NCBI RefSeq assembly: GCF_030848495.1
Contig: NZ_JAVDDT010000001.1
Coordinates: forward strand, 186,001 to 250,000
DNA: 64,000 bases
Source of the DNA: Natronospira bacteriovora
GTDB lineage: Bacteria; Pseudomonadota; Gammaproteobacteria; Natronospirales; Natronospiraceae
Direction of reading: 5' to 3'
Shown piece after piece: positions 42,611-52,547 of the stretch. The stretch's first letter is position 1. Each line of letters starts with the position of its first letter. A program made the position numbers and the translations under genes. The notes beneath the pieces are model-generated. The model was given only the letters and a program-made list of their open reading frames with translations. It ran no database searches and had not been told where the DNA came from.

Positions 42611-43466
42611 CATCCTGCTCCCCAGGGGCGTCACCCCTGGTGTCGGAAGGCCCGCCATCACCGGATTCACTCCCGGTTCCGGGCGACTCCTGCTCGTTCG
42701 CGTTGCCGGCACGGGATGTCACCGCCGGGTCGTCCTGCTCCGGGCCGTGCGGTTCGCCGGCCTCCACATCCTCCGTCTCCATTTCCCCGGGAACCTCGCG
42801 CCCGTCACCGAGCATGCTGGACAGGACACGACCAATGCGATGCTCAAGACGTGCGTCCACGGTGGAATTGCGGTCGGAAACGATGCAGCCGCCCCGGCTC
42901 AGGCTGGGATCCTCGACCAGCTCCCAACGGGCATCCTGACCACCGGCGCCGGTCAGCTCGCGGATCAGCCGGGCGTCTTCCGGGTGCAACTGCACGTGGA
43001 TACGGCGATCACTGCTGGGCAGCGCGTTGACGGCCTCGCGCACCACGGCAACGATCTGATCCGGGGCGGTGCGAAGCTCCCGGCGAATGAGTTTTCGGGC
43101 GATGATGCAGACCAGATCCACCATTTCCCTTTCAAGGGCGTCATCCATGGCTTGCAGGGGCTCGGCCATGGCGTCCAGCAACGCGGCCACGGCGTCGGCC
43201 TGATGGCGCGCCGCCTCGCGGCCGGCTTCAAGCCCCTCTTCGTGACCTTTCTGCCAGGCTTCCTCATAGGCCGCTTCCTGGATGGATTCAATCTCCGCCG
43301 CAGTCACCGGCGGATCATGAGGGCGGCGACTTTGCGGGCTCGCGCTCTTGCCCCTGGGTCGGGCCGTCTTGCCCCCCCTGGCGGAGGCACTGCCATCACG
43401 GCTCTTGCCCACGGTGGGCGCCTCCCAGCGGCGCCACCCTTGCCTGGGATCAGGGGCCTCAGACAT
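42594..43466 (-). CDS. fliH: FliH, negative regulator of FliI, with long acidic C-terminal tail
   Basis: A 290-residue FliH from the ATG at 43466. The N-terminus ([16 protein letters not shown]) carries tryptophans of the type that bind FliN and FlhA. It has a basic low-complexity stretch, the GxxxG run GHEEGLEAG (about 74-82), and a C-terminal domain through [10 protein letters not shown] (about 220). Residues about 225-290 form an acidic Glu/Asp/Gly/Ser-rich tail not usual in the family. It overlaps fliG by 8 bp and fliI by 17 bp. FliH holds FliI at the C-ring and inhibits its ATPase. Confidence 0.88.
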   Translation of the reverse strand: MSEAPDPRQGWRRWEAPTVGKSRDGSASARGGKTARPRGKSASPQSRRPHDPPVTAAEIESIQEAAYEEAWQKGHEEGLEAGREAARHQADAVAALLDAMAEPLQAMDDALEREMVDLVCIIARKLIRRELRTAPDQIVAVVREAVNALPSSDRRIHVQLHPEDARLIRELTGAGGQDARWELVEDPSLSRGGCIVSDRNSTVDARLEHRIGRVLSSMLGDGREVPGEMETEDVEAGEPHGPEQDDPAVTSRAGNANEQESPGTGSESGDGGPSDTRGDAPGEQDDEPLA

Positions 43467-44469
43467 ATTCTTCGCCCTTGCCGCCAAGACTCAGGCGGCC
43501 GGCATCGGCCATGGCACGTGCCGTGGCCAGGATTTCCTTCTGGGCCGACTCCACGTCGCTGATCTTCACCGGCCCCATGGCCTCGATGTCCTCCTTGAGC
43601 ATCTCCGCGGCCCGCCGGGACATATTGCGGAAGATCTTGTCCTGAACCCCCTGGTCGGCGCCCTTCATGGCGATGCCCAGCTGATCCGAGGCCACTTCCC
43701 GCAGCAGCTGCTGAATGCCGCGGTCGTCGATGTCCACCAGATTGTCGAACACGAACATCAGTTCCTGGATGCGATCACCCAGCACTTCATCGTGTTCACG
43801 GATAATTTCCATGATGGACTCCTCGTCGGAGGAGTCCAGGAAGTTGAGCATGTCGGCCGCCACCTTGGCGCCGCCCACGTCGGAGGACTTGATGTTGGAA
43901 TTGCCGGAGAACTGTTTCTCCATGATGGCGTCCAGCTCCTTGATGGCCGAGGGCTGGATGCCGTCCAGGCTGGCAATGCGCATGATGACGTCGGGCCGGA
44001 TGCGGTCGGAAAGCTGCCCCAGCACTTCGGCGGCCTGATCGCTGTCGAGGTGGGAAAGGACGATGGCGATGATCTGCGGGTGTTCGAGGCGGATGATTTC
44101 CGCCACTGCCCGGGCATCCATCCATTTGAGGGCATCCAGCCCCTGGGTGGTCCCGCCCACGACAATCCGGTCCATGAGGCTGTTGGCCTTGTCTTCACCC
44201 AGGGCATTGATCAACGTCTTGCGCAGGTACTCATCACCACCGACACCCAGCGCGGTCTGGTCACCCAGCTCCGTCATGAAATCGTCCATGACAGACTGCG
44301 CCTGTTCCATGGTGATATTGCTGAGCGTGGCCATGGCGGCGCCGACCTTCTGCACCTCGCGGGCATTCATGTGCTTCATGACCTGCGCGGCTTCCTCCTC
44401 GCCCAGGCTCATCAGCAGTATCGCCGCCCGTTCCGGGCCATCCAGTCGTGCGCTCATGTCAGACTTCAT
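43459..44469 (-). CDS. fliG: FliG motor switch protein
   Basis: A 336-residue FliG with N-terminal FliF-binding, middle FliM-binding (EHPQIIAIVLSHLDSDQAAEVL) and C-terminal torque domains (MFVFDNLVDIDDRGIQQLLREVASDQLGIAMKGADQGVQDKIFRNMSRRAAEMLKEDIEAMGPVKISDVE), the last with the charged residues that face the stators. The ATG at 44469 overlaps the fliF stop (ATGA). Confidence 0.97.
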   Translation of the reverse strand: MKSDMSARLDGPERAAILLMSLGEEEAAQVMKHMNAREVQKVGAAMATLSNITMEQAQSVMDDFMTELGDQTALGVGGDEYLRKTLINALGEDKANSLMDRIVVGGTTQGLDALKWMDARAVAEIIRLEHPQIIAIVLSHLDSDQAAEVLGQLSDRIRPDVIMRIASLDGIQPSAIKELDAIMEKQFSGNSNIKSSDVGGAKVAADMLNFLDSSDEESIMEIIREHDEVLGDRIQELMFVFDNLVDIDDRGIQQLLREVASDQLGIAMKGADQGVQDKIFRNMSRRAAEMLKEDIEAMGPVKISDVESAQKEILATARAMADAGRLSLGGKGEEYV

Positions 44470-46148
44470 TCCTTGATCCAGTTCCGGACCACCTGGGCCA
44501 CCCGTTTCGGGTCCTCGGACACCGCGGTCTTGGCCGCGGCCACCTTCTGATCATAATCCTGCGGTTTGGACAACTGGAAGGCCAGTTTGGCTTCCTGATC
44601 CACTTCCTCGCCACCCGCGCTCGCTTGATGGCGCAGCTGGCCGGCCGCATCACCCCGGGCGGCGTGAGCGTCCCGGCTACTGCGCCGGGCTGCCGCCAGA
44701 CTGCGAACACCGGGCTTGATCACGCCAAAGATCACCGCCAGCACCAGTATGGCGCCCAACAACTGACGCATGAGCTCGCTGAACCAGGGTTGCTGCCAGA
44801 AACCAGGCTCTTCCAGTTCCTCGGCCTCCTCGATGATGAAGCCCTGATTGACCACGCTGAGGGAATCCCCGCGCTCATCACTGAAGCCGATGGCCTCGCG
44901 CACCAGGTTCTCGATGCGAGCGATCTCGGCTTCGGACAGGGGTTCACGGATCGGTTCACCCTCTTCCGTCACCGCATCACGGTCGTCCACAACCACGGCC
45001 ACCGACAGCCGCTGGATGCGTCCCAGTGCCTGGACCGTATGGGATACGGAGCGATCCACCTCATAGTTGCGAATGATGCGACGGGCCACGGGTGCCGGAA
45101 TGCCAGCCAGTTCGGCCTCCTGCGCCAGCTCTTCCTCGTCGATCAGGCCGGGGGGCTGATTGGTCAACGCCCCCGGCACGCCCTGGGCACCGCGGCCGGG
45201 CCGCGGATCTTCGCTTTCCTGCTCACTGCGCACGGCAATGGTGTCGGGGTCATAGCTTTCCCGGGTTTCCTCGAAGCGCGTGAAATCCAGATCGGCCGTC
45301 ACCTGTGCACGCACCCGATTGCTGCCGATGATTGGCCGAAGAATGTCCTCGATGCGCTCCACGTAGGCCCGCTCCAGGCGCCGGGCATGATCAAACTGGG
45401 CCTGAGTGCCGGCACGATCGGAATCCCGGGCCTGATCCGACAGCAGTCGCCCGCGCTGATCCACCACGGTCACGCGCTCGGCCGGCATGTCCGGAATACT
45501 GGATGACACCATGTGAACGATGGCCGCCACCTGGGGCTCACTCAGACTGCGGCCACGATAGAGATTGAGGAATACAGAAGCCGAAGGCTGGCGGCGGTCA
45601 CGAACGAACACGCTGTCTTCGGGAATGGCCAGATGCACGCGCGAGGACTGAACCGCGTCCAGGCTGTTGATGGTGCGGGAAAGCTCGGTCTGCAGAGCGC
45701 TGTGATAGCGGGCCCGCTCCATGAACTGGCTGACGCCAAAACCGCTTTCATCGTCCATCATCTCAAAACCGACCCCGGCACCACGGGGCAGGCCCTCGCT
45801 GGCCAGCTGCAGCCGTGCCGCATGCAGATCATCATGGGGCACTTCCACCGCACCGGTGGCCGGATTGATGCGATAGCGAATGCCGGCGCCATCCAGCGCC
45901 TGTACCACCTGGGCGGCATCACGGTCATCCAGGTCGCCATACAGCGTGCGGTAGCTGGGGCTCTGTGACCAGAGGAAGGCCACCACGGCAATGGCAATGG
46001 CGGCCGCCACGAGAACCACAATGCCCAGCTGCCGACCGGCCTGCCCCTGAACCAGGTCCTGGAGCTGCTGGTTGGCACTGCGCGGTGCATCCTGTTCGCG
46101 CTCCGCCGGCAGATTGCCCGTGCCTGTATCCGTTGCCTGCACTGCCAT
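44466..46148 (-). CDS. fliF: FliF MS-ring protein
   Basis: A 560-residue FliF with TM1 at about 38-57 (LGIVVLVAAAIAIAVVAFLW), ring-building motifs RIGYRINPATGAVEVPHDD-like and LSRTINSLDAVQSSRVHLAIPEDSVFVRD, a disordered periplasmic loop, TM2 near 465-485 (LLGAILVLAVIFGVIKPG) and a cytoplasmic FliG-binding C-terminus (PKRVAQVVRNWIKE). It nucleates the flagellar base. Confidence 0.96.
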   Translation of the reverse strand: MAVQATDTGTGNLPAEREQDAPRSANQQLQDLVQGQAGRQLGIVVLVAAAIAIAVVAFLWSQSPSYRTLYGDLDDRDAAQVVQALDGAGIRYRINPATGAVEVPHDDLHAARLQLASEGLPRGAGVGFEMMDDESGFGVSQFMERARYHSALQTELSRTINSLDAVQSSRVHLAIPEDSVFVRDRRQPSASVFLNLYRGRSLSEPQVAAIVHMVSSSIPDMPAERVTVVDQRGRLLSDQARDSDRAGTQAQFDHARRLERAYVERIEDILRPIIGSNRVRAQVTADLDFTRFEETRESYDPDTIAVRSEQESEDPRPGRGAQGVPGALTNQPPGLIDEEELAQEAELAGIPAPVARRIIRNYEVDRSVSHTVQALGRIQRLSVAVVVDDRDAVTEEGEPIREPLSEAEIARIENLVREAIGFSDERGDSLSVVNQGFIIEEAEELEEPGFWQQPWFSELMRQLLGAILVLAVIFGVIKPGVRSLAAARRSSRDAHAARGDAAGQLRHQASAGGEEVDQEAKLAFQLSKPQDYDQKVAAAKTAVSEDPKRVAQVVRNWIKE

Positions 46149-46230
46149 TGACTTGTTCCTCTCGCTCAGAAGCCCGACCGGCGTCGTCTACGGCGCTGCC
46201 GTCACGGCCGCAACCCGCTCGCCGTCACCC

Positions 46231-46551
46231 TCAGACCTGCATTCTCATGACTTCCTGATAGGCCTCGACCAGACGATTGCGTACCTCGGACATGGCCTGG
46301 AAGCTGACCCCGGCCTTCTGCACTGCCAGCATGACCTCGGTCAGCTCCACGTTCTGGTCGCCGGCGGAAAAGGCATTCGCCAGCTTGCTCGCCGCCTGCT
46401 GGGTCTCATTGACCTGATCCAGGGAGGCCTTGAGCATCTCCCCGAAATTGGGTCCGTTGCCGGCGGCCCGCTCCGGCGCCGCCGTGGCGCTGGCTTCACT
46501 GGAGAGCTGACGCATCTGCGCCAGAACACTCTGAATGTGAACATCGCTCAT
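46231..46551 (-). CDS. fliE: FliE basal-body MS-ring/rod junction protein
   Basis: A 106-residue FliE with the family core NFGEMLKASLDQVNETQQAASKLANAFSAGDQNVELTEVMLAVQKAGVSFQAMSEVRNRLVEAYQEVMRMQV. It joins the MS ring and the proximal rod and is the first rod component exported. First gene of the fliEFGHIJK operon, about 48 nt after a predicted sigma-54 start site inside the end of fleR. Confidence 0.94.
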   Translation of the reverse strand: MSDVHIQSVLAQMRQLSSEASATAAPERAAGNGPNFGEMLKASLDQVNETQQAASKLANAFSAGDQNVELTEVMLAVQKAGVSFQAMSEVRNRLVEAYQEVMRMQV

Positions 46552-46606
46552 GTGCTCACCCTCTATTGCTCGTCAAAGGCTCGTCAGCGAGCCACCCGAA
46601 AAGAAA

Positions 46607-47995
<1,389 letters not shown>

Positions 47996-48001
47996 GCTCC
48001 C

Positions 48002-49222
48002 TTACTGATCCCGGCCGGACTGCCCGGAACGGCTGGAAACCGCTCTCAGGGTCACGGCGGGCAGACTGAGAATGAATTCGGCCCCGCCAACCTTTGGCGT
48101 GGCAAGAAGGAGTTCACCGTTGTGGGCTTCCGCCACCGAACGCACCACGGCCAGACCCAGGCCGGTGCCCTGGGGGCGGGTGGTGTAGAAAGGCTCGAAA
48201 ATTCGCTCGCGGAGTTCGCGGGGGACACCCTTGCCGTTGTCGCGTACGCGAATCAGAACTCGATGGTCGCCAACCGCTTCCGCCCTGAGACGTACGTGGG
48301 CATCCGCCGCTTCATGAATCTGAACCGCCTCGGCGGCATTGTTGAGCAGATTGGTGATGGCACCGAGCACGGCCACGCGGCTGCCGCGAATGGCCAGGCC
48401 GCGACCGCCTTCGACCTTGAGCTGGATGTGCCGGCGCCAGCGGGTCATCACCTGCCCCGCTGCTTCCGCGAATAGTTCGTCCAGACGCAGTACCTCGTCA
48501 TCCCGGCGTCCGCCACCGGCGAACATCAGCATGTCCCCGATCATTCCCTCGATCTGGCGCAGGCGCCCGGCCACCCGGGCCGCCAGCTTGGGCAGGCGTT
48601 CCTCGCTGACCTGCCCTGCCTCCAACTGCCCGGCATACAGCAGGGCCGCCGACAGGGGGGTACGAATCTGATGGGCCAGGCGGGCTGCCATCTCGCCCAT
48701 GGCGGAGAGGCGCTGGTGACGATCCACCAACTCCTGCAGCGCACGGGTCTCGGAGACATCGGTGAGCAGAATGATGCGCCCCTGTTCGGCTTCCAGACTG
48801 CGCTGGGAAAGGGAAACGCGACGGCCGGTCCGCAGGGTCACCTCCCCCGTACCACCGGTGTCATCGATAAAGGCACGCCGGCGAATGTCTTCCCAGCGCT
48901 CCCCTTCCAGGGGATTGCCCAGCAGGGACACGGCACCGGGATTCGCGTCACGGATCCGCCCCTGACCGTCAATCACCATCACCCCGCCGGGCAGGGCCTC
49001 CAGCAACTGCTCCAGACGCCGCCCAATGCGTTCCTTCTCGGCCAGCTCCTGCAGGCGCGCACTGCGGGCCGCGGCCAGCTCCTGACTGAGCTGGCTGACC
49101 TGGCTTTCCAGCTCGGCGTAGGAATCGGACAGCTGGCGGGAGGTGCGGGTAAAGACCTCGAAGGCCTTCTCCAGCTCCTCCATCCGCTGCTCATCACGCT
49201 GCTCCGTGGATGATTGGCTCAC
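48002..49222 (-). CDS. fleS: FleS/FlrB sensor histidine kinase
   Basis: A 406-residue soluble kinase without membrane segments: a coiled-coil N-terminus (about 5-70), a PAS-like domain (about 70-175, LLEALPGGVMVIDGQGRIRDANPGAVSLLG), the H-box MGEMAARLAHQIRTPLSAALLYAGQL with the phosphoacceptor histidine near 205, and the ATPase with NLLNNAAEAVQ and RDNGKGVPRELRERIFEPFYTTRPQGTGLGLAVV. It phosphorylates FleR. The predicted start is GTG with GGAG nine bases upstream. Confidence 0.93.
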   Translation of the reverse strand: MSQSSTEQRDEQRMEELEKAFEVFTRTSRQLSDSYAELESQVSQLSQELAAARSARLQELAEKERIGRRLEQLLEALPGGVMVIDGQGRIRDANPGAVSLLGNPLEGERWEDIRRRAFIDDTGGTGEVTLRTGRRVSLSQRSLEAEQGRIILLTDVSETRALQELVDRHQRLSAMGEMAARLAHQIRTPLSAALLYAGQLEAGQVSEERLPKLAARVAGRLRQIEGMIGDMLMFAGGGRRDDEVLRLDELFAEAAGQVMTRWRRHIQLKVEGGRGLAIRGSRVAVLGAITNLLNNAAEAVQIHEAADAHVRLRAEAVGDHRVLIRVRDNGKGVPRELRERIFEPFYTTRPQGTGLGLAVVRSVAEAHNGELLLATPKVGGAEFILSLPAVTLRAVSSRSGQSGRDQ

Positions 49223-49271
49223 TGCATTCTGCTCCGTCGGGGTTTTGACAGTCTGCTCCGATGGAGGCTAC

Positions 49272-49288
49272 TGCAAATGCCGTGCCGG
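49272..49288 (-). promoter_or_regulatory. Sigma-54 promoter of fleSR
   Basis: Read leftward: CCGGCACGGCATTTGCA. It fits YTGGCACGRNNNTTGCW with one change in the -24 block and exact GG-N10-GC spacing. The start site would be about 39 nt before the fleS GTG. Confidence 0.8.
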
Positions 49289-49431
49289 GATTGTTTATTT
49301 TCTTATTTTCAGGTGTTTACAAAATTCTTCGGCGGGAAAAAACTGGATTGTCGGAATACCGACACAGTGGATATCGAACACAGATGCGGTCCCTTCGACA
49401 CGCCCCGCGCTCACCACGCCGCCGGCCAACA

Positions 49432-49469
49432 CCCCCTGTAGGCGCGGATGAATCCGCGCCTACAGAGGG
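49432..49469. repeat. REP-like palindrome between fleQ and fleS
   Basis: CTGTAGGCGCGGAT (49436-49449) and ATCCGCGCCTACAG (49452-49465) form a perfect 14 bp hairpin with a 2-base loop, flanked by CCCC and AGGGG. The form (TAGGCGCGGAT...ATCCGCGCCTA) is like dispersed REP elements of several gammaproteobacteria. It could protect or end the fleQ message, but lacks a T run. Confidence 0.7.
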
Positions 49470-49499
49470 GTAGTGAGACGGATAGGGGCAGCCGGCGGA

Positions 49500-50898
49500 T
49501 CAGGACGATTCAGGTTGCAGACCGTATTTGCGCAGTTTCTCCACCAGGGTGGTGCGGCGCATCTGCAGCAGGCGGGCAGCCTGGGCGACCACCCCGTCGG
49601 TGCGCTCCAGGGCCTGGCGGATCAGGCTCTGCTCCATGTCCGCCATGTGTTCACGCAGATCCAGACCCTGCTCCGGCAGAACCATGGGGTCGACCGTGGG
49701 CAGGGAGACGCTGGCAGGCGCCTCCGCTTGCGGCTCCTCCCATTGCAGGCTGTCCGGGTCACCGGGGTTATCGCCATAGCGACCGGGCAGGTCTTCCAGG
49801 TCCACCACCCCGCCGGGCTTGATGATGGCCAGACGCTCCATGAGATTGGCCAGTTCACGCACATTGCCAGGCCATTCGTAGGCGCACAGGGCAGCCATCG
49901 CACGCCGCGTCAGACGCACACCGGGGCGGTCCTGCTCGCGCATGCCGGCATTCATCAGGCGCACCAGTTCGGGCAGATCTTCGTGACGATCCCGCAGGGC
50001 GGGCATCTCGATGGGAAAGACATTCAGGCGGTAGAACAGGTCCTCGCGGAAATCCCCCTCCGCGATCATGCTCTCCAGGTTCCGGTGGGTGGCGGCGATG
50101 ATGCGCACATTGCACTCCAGGGGGCGGTTGCTGCCCACCCGCTCGAATGTGCGCTCCTGCAGCACCCGCAGCAGCTTGACCTGCATGGGCTGGGGCATGT
50201 CCCCGATTTCGTCCAGGAACAGGGTGCCGCCCTCGGCAATCTCGAAGCGGCCCTTGCGGGCCGTGATGGCGCCGGTGAAGGCGCCCTTCTCGTGCCCGAA
50301 CAGCTCGCTTTCCAGCAACTCTCCGGGAATGGCCCCGCAGTTCACCGGCACGAAAGGCTGCTCGGCCCGGCTCGAGGCATTGTGCACCTCCCGCGCCACC
50401 ACTTCCTTGCCCGTGCCGGACTCGCCGAGAATCAGTACATTGGTATCGAAGGGAGCGACCTGCTCGATCAGGCCGCGAACCTGACGAATGGGTTCCGACT
50501 GGCCTGCCGGACGGCGGGCCCGCCGCCGGGTCAGGCGATCACGGAATTCGTCGATCTGGCGCAGAACCTCGGTGAGATCGGCGTGTTTGACCGGGAAACT
50601 GAGCTGGGCGCAGGCCCCTTCCGAGAGCTCCTCGGCCAGCACCCGCCCGTTTTCATCCGCGAGCGTCACCAGCGGCACCTGTTGCCCCAGACGTCGCAAG
50701 GCCTCCAGGTTCGAGCCCCCCCGGTCCGTCCCCGACGTCGCCCACGACAATGGCGTGCCAGGGCACCCCGTTCTCGGCTTCGGCCTCCGGCCACTGATCC
50801 AGCAGCTTGGGCGGATAATCCACCGCGCCCAGAACGGCTTCAAGGGCACGGGCCCGGTCGGGATTCCGTTCAAGGACCAGGATCTGCGGCTCAAGCAT
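49500..50898 (-). CDS. fleQ: FleQ/FlrA flagellar master regulator, split by a frameshift at a G7 tract
   Basis: A sigma-54 activator of the FleQ family. The AAA+ domain has [21 protein letters not shown] and [31 protein letters not shown]; the Fis-type HTH is [31 protein letters not shown]. The N-terminal regulatory domain (ATG at 50898, AAGGGG upstream; [20 protein letters not shown]) is in another frame, open only to codon 80 or so. Removing one G from the G7 run at 50716-50722 joins it to [22 protein letters not shown] and restores a 465-residue FleQ. The second frame alone is open up to 50894 but its first 60 residues are unrelated to FleQ. This may be a sequencing error, a mutation or a slippage switch. 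FleQ normally starts the flagellar cascade and is restrained by FleN and c-di-GMP. Confidence 0.85.
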
Positions 50899-51119
50899 TA
50901 TGGCTACCCCTTCTGCTGGCGCGGTCGTTATGTTGAATGAGCCAGAAGTTCGCCAACCGGCCTCTTGGCAGGCTTCGGTCAGCCGATGTGTCGAGAATAT
51001 GTCACATGATGGGATTTTGCCACCCTGATCGGGCGGAAGCGAGAGTCACGGGGGGCCATTGGACGGCGAATTGGCACCGCTCACGGATTCGACAGGGGCT
51101 TGAAGGCAGGCCCGGCCGC

Positions 51120-51689
51120 TCAGGCTTCGCCGGAGCGGCTACCGGCAATGGCCCGACGGTGATGGCGGAACACGAATTTCTCCAGAGCGTCGGTCACGGT
51201 GTCATTGACGCCATAGAACTCGGCCAGCACGGCCTCGCCATGCTCCCAGTGGCCGCGGCCACGAATGGTGGCCGGCAAAGTCAGGGGCTGGGCCGCGTAG
51301 GCCGCCAGGGAAAGCTCGATGCGCCCCTGTTTGCAGTCCCGGGCCTGAAAGCGTTCACGCGGCCACCAGACCAGACCGGCGGCAGCCAGCTCCACGGTGA
51401 CGCTGGGCGGAACCAGATCGGATGCCGCCCGAATCTGCCCCACCAGGGTGAGAATCAGATCCAGCTTGGCCTCCAGCCGCTGCACTTCCGGGAGGGGCAG
51501 CCCCTGGCTGCCTTCCTGGGATTCCACATGACGTTCTTCCAGGGCGGCCACGGCTCGCAGGAGCGCCAGATTCTGTTCATTCAGGCTGGCCAGCTGCCCG
51601 GCATCAAGCGGCTCCTCGGAGCCGGTCCATCGAAGGGGTAATTCAGAGCGGAAGCTGACCCGGTCCGCAAAAAAGGATTGGATATCCAT
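51120..51689 (-). CDS. PilZ-like (atypical, tPilZ-type) protein
   Basis: A 189-residue protein: an N-terminal strand (VSFRSELPLRW), a long helix with heptad pattern (about 28-90, SLNEQNLALLRAVAALEERH ... VQRLEAKLDLILTLVGQI), then a beta-barrel-like region (VTVELAAAGLVWWPRERFQARDCKQGRIELSLA ... PLTLPATIRGRGHWEHGEAVLAEF). This layout resembles the tetrameric atypical PilZ proteins of Xanthomonas type. The RxxxR and D/NxSxxG c-di-GMP motifs are not obvious, so binding is uncertain. It sits between fliT and fleQ in the flaG-fliDST direction, 29 bp after fliT. The assignment is by pattern only. Confidence 0.55.
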   Translation of the reverse strand: MDIQSFFADRVSFRSELPLRWTGSEEPLDAGQLASLNEQNLALLRAVAALEERHVESQEGSQGLPLPEVQRLEAKLDLILTLVGQIRAASDLVPPSVTVELAAAGLVWWPRERFQARDCKQGRIELSLAAYAAQPLTLPATIRGRGHWEHGEAVLAEFYGVNDTVTDALEKFVFRHHRRAIAGSRSGEA

Positions 51690-51718
51690 GTCGAACTCCG
51701 GATCAGTTGACGAAAGAA

Positions 51719-52081
51719 TCAGCCCTCGGCGTGGCGGGTGTAGGCATCCACCGCCCGCTGGCCGCGGCGCAGGCTGCCCAGTTCCACACCCAGACGATCG
51801 CGTTCCCGTGCCACCCGATCCACCAGGGCACGGTCTTCCTCGATCAGGCGACGGGTCACTTCCGCCAGGGCCTCGCCCTCTTCACCGGAGAGGCTGTCCA
51901 GGTTGCGGTAGAGCTGGTGCAGCTTGCCGGCCCGCTGGCGCTCCAATTCGCTGGTTCGAACCCAGTCGCCACCGGCGGCTGCCTCGGCAATCTCCGTCTG
52001 CAACTCGGCCACGCGTTCAAGCAGCGCCCGTCGCGGCAAGGGCAGGCGTTCCAGCCACTCCTGCTCGAATACCGCCGCCAT
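51719..52081 (-). CDS. fliT: FliT-like export chaperone
   Basis: A 120-residue all-helical protein with heptads (LERVAELQTEIAEAAAGGDWVRTSELERQRAGKLHQLY), no transmembrane segment, in the fliT position immediately after fliS. FliT proteins are chaperones of the filament cap FliD. Sequence conservation in this family is low, so the call depends mainly on length, helix pattern and synteny. The ATG at 52081 overlaps the fliS stop (TGATG); a GTG one codon upstream is possible. Confidence 0.68.
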   Translation of the reverse strand: MAAVFEQEWLERLPLPRRALLERVAELQTEIAEAAAGGDWVRTSELERQRAGKLHQLYRNLDSLSGEEGEALAEVTRRLIEEDRALVDRVARERDRLGVELGSLRRGQRAVDAYTRHAEG

Positions 52082-52524
52082 CACTCGCCTGACTCCGTAT
52101 CGGACTGGCGCCGGGCGATGGCCTCTTCCACCGCCTCGGCCGGAATGCCGTCCCAGCCGGCCTTGAGCTCCTTCATCAGGCGCAGGACTTCGTCCAGGCG
52201 GTCGACGTCATTGTGCAGATTGGCCTCCGCCAGGCGCCGCCCCATGTAGTCGTAGAGCTGCTCCAGGCGCTCGGCCAGTTCTTCCGACTGAGCCGGATCC
52301 AGGGACAGACGCAGGCCCTCGAGAATGCTGATGGCGCGACTGATCTGCTCCCCCTTGGGGCTGATCTCGCCACGGCTCATGTGGCCCTTGGCACGGGCCA
52401 CCCGATCCAGCACGCCTTCCATCAGCATCTGGATCAGGCGGTGGGGATTGGCCTCGTCCAGACCACTGCGCACCCCCACTTCCTGGTAGGCATTGAGCGC
52501 GGCAGTCTTGTTCGGCATGTACAT
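52081..52524 (-). CDS. fliS: FliS flagellin export chaperone
   Basis: A 147-residue FliS with the family N-terminus ALNAYQEVGVRSGLDEANPHRLIQMLMEGVLDRVARAKGHM and the helical body ISRAISILEGLRLSLDP ... LEQLYDYMGRRLAEANLHNDVDRLDEVLRLMKELKAGWDGI. It binds the C-terminus of flagellin to stop early polymerisation. The C-terminal 20 residues are polar and variable. It follows fliD by 23 bp. Confidence 0.93.
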   Translation of the reverse strand: MYMPNKTAALNAYQEVGVRSGLDEANPHRLIQMLMEGVLDRVARAKGHMSRGEISPKGEQISRAISILEGLRLSLDPAQSEELAERLEQLYDYMGRRLAEANLHNDVDRLDEVLRLMKELKAGWDGIPAEAVEEAIARRQSDTESGE

Positions 52525-52547
52525 GGTCTGTCCCCTGATGTGAAAGC

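Noticed and set aside
50716-50722. Programmed ribosomal frameshift as the firm explanation for fleQ
   Set aside because: No classical +1 signal such as a stop codon or rare codon at the slip site is visible; slippage or sequence error is as likely, so it is kept only as an option.
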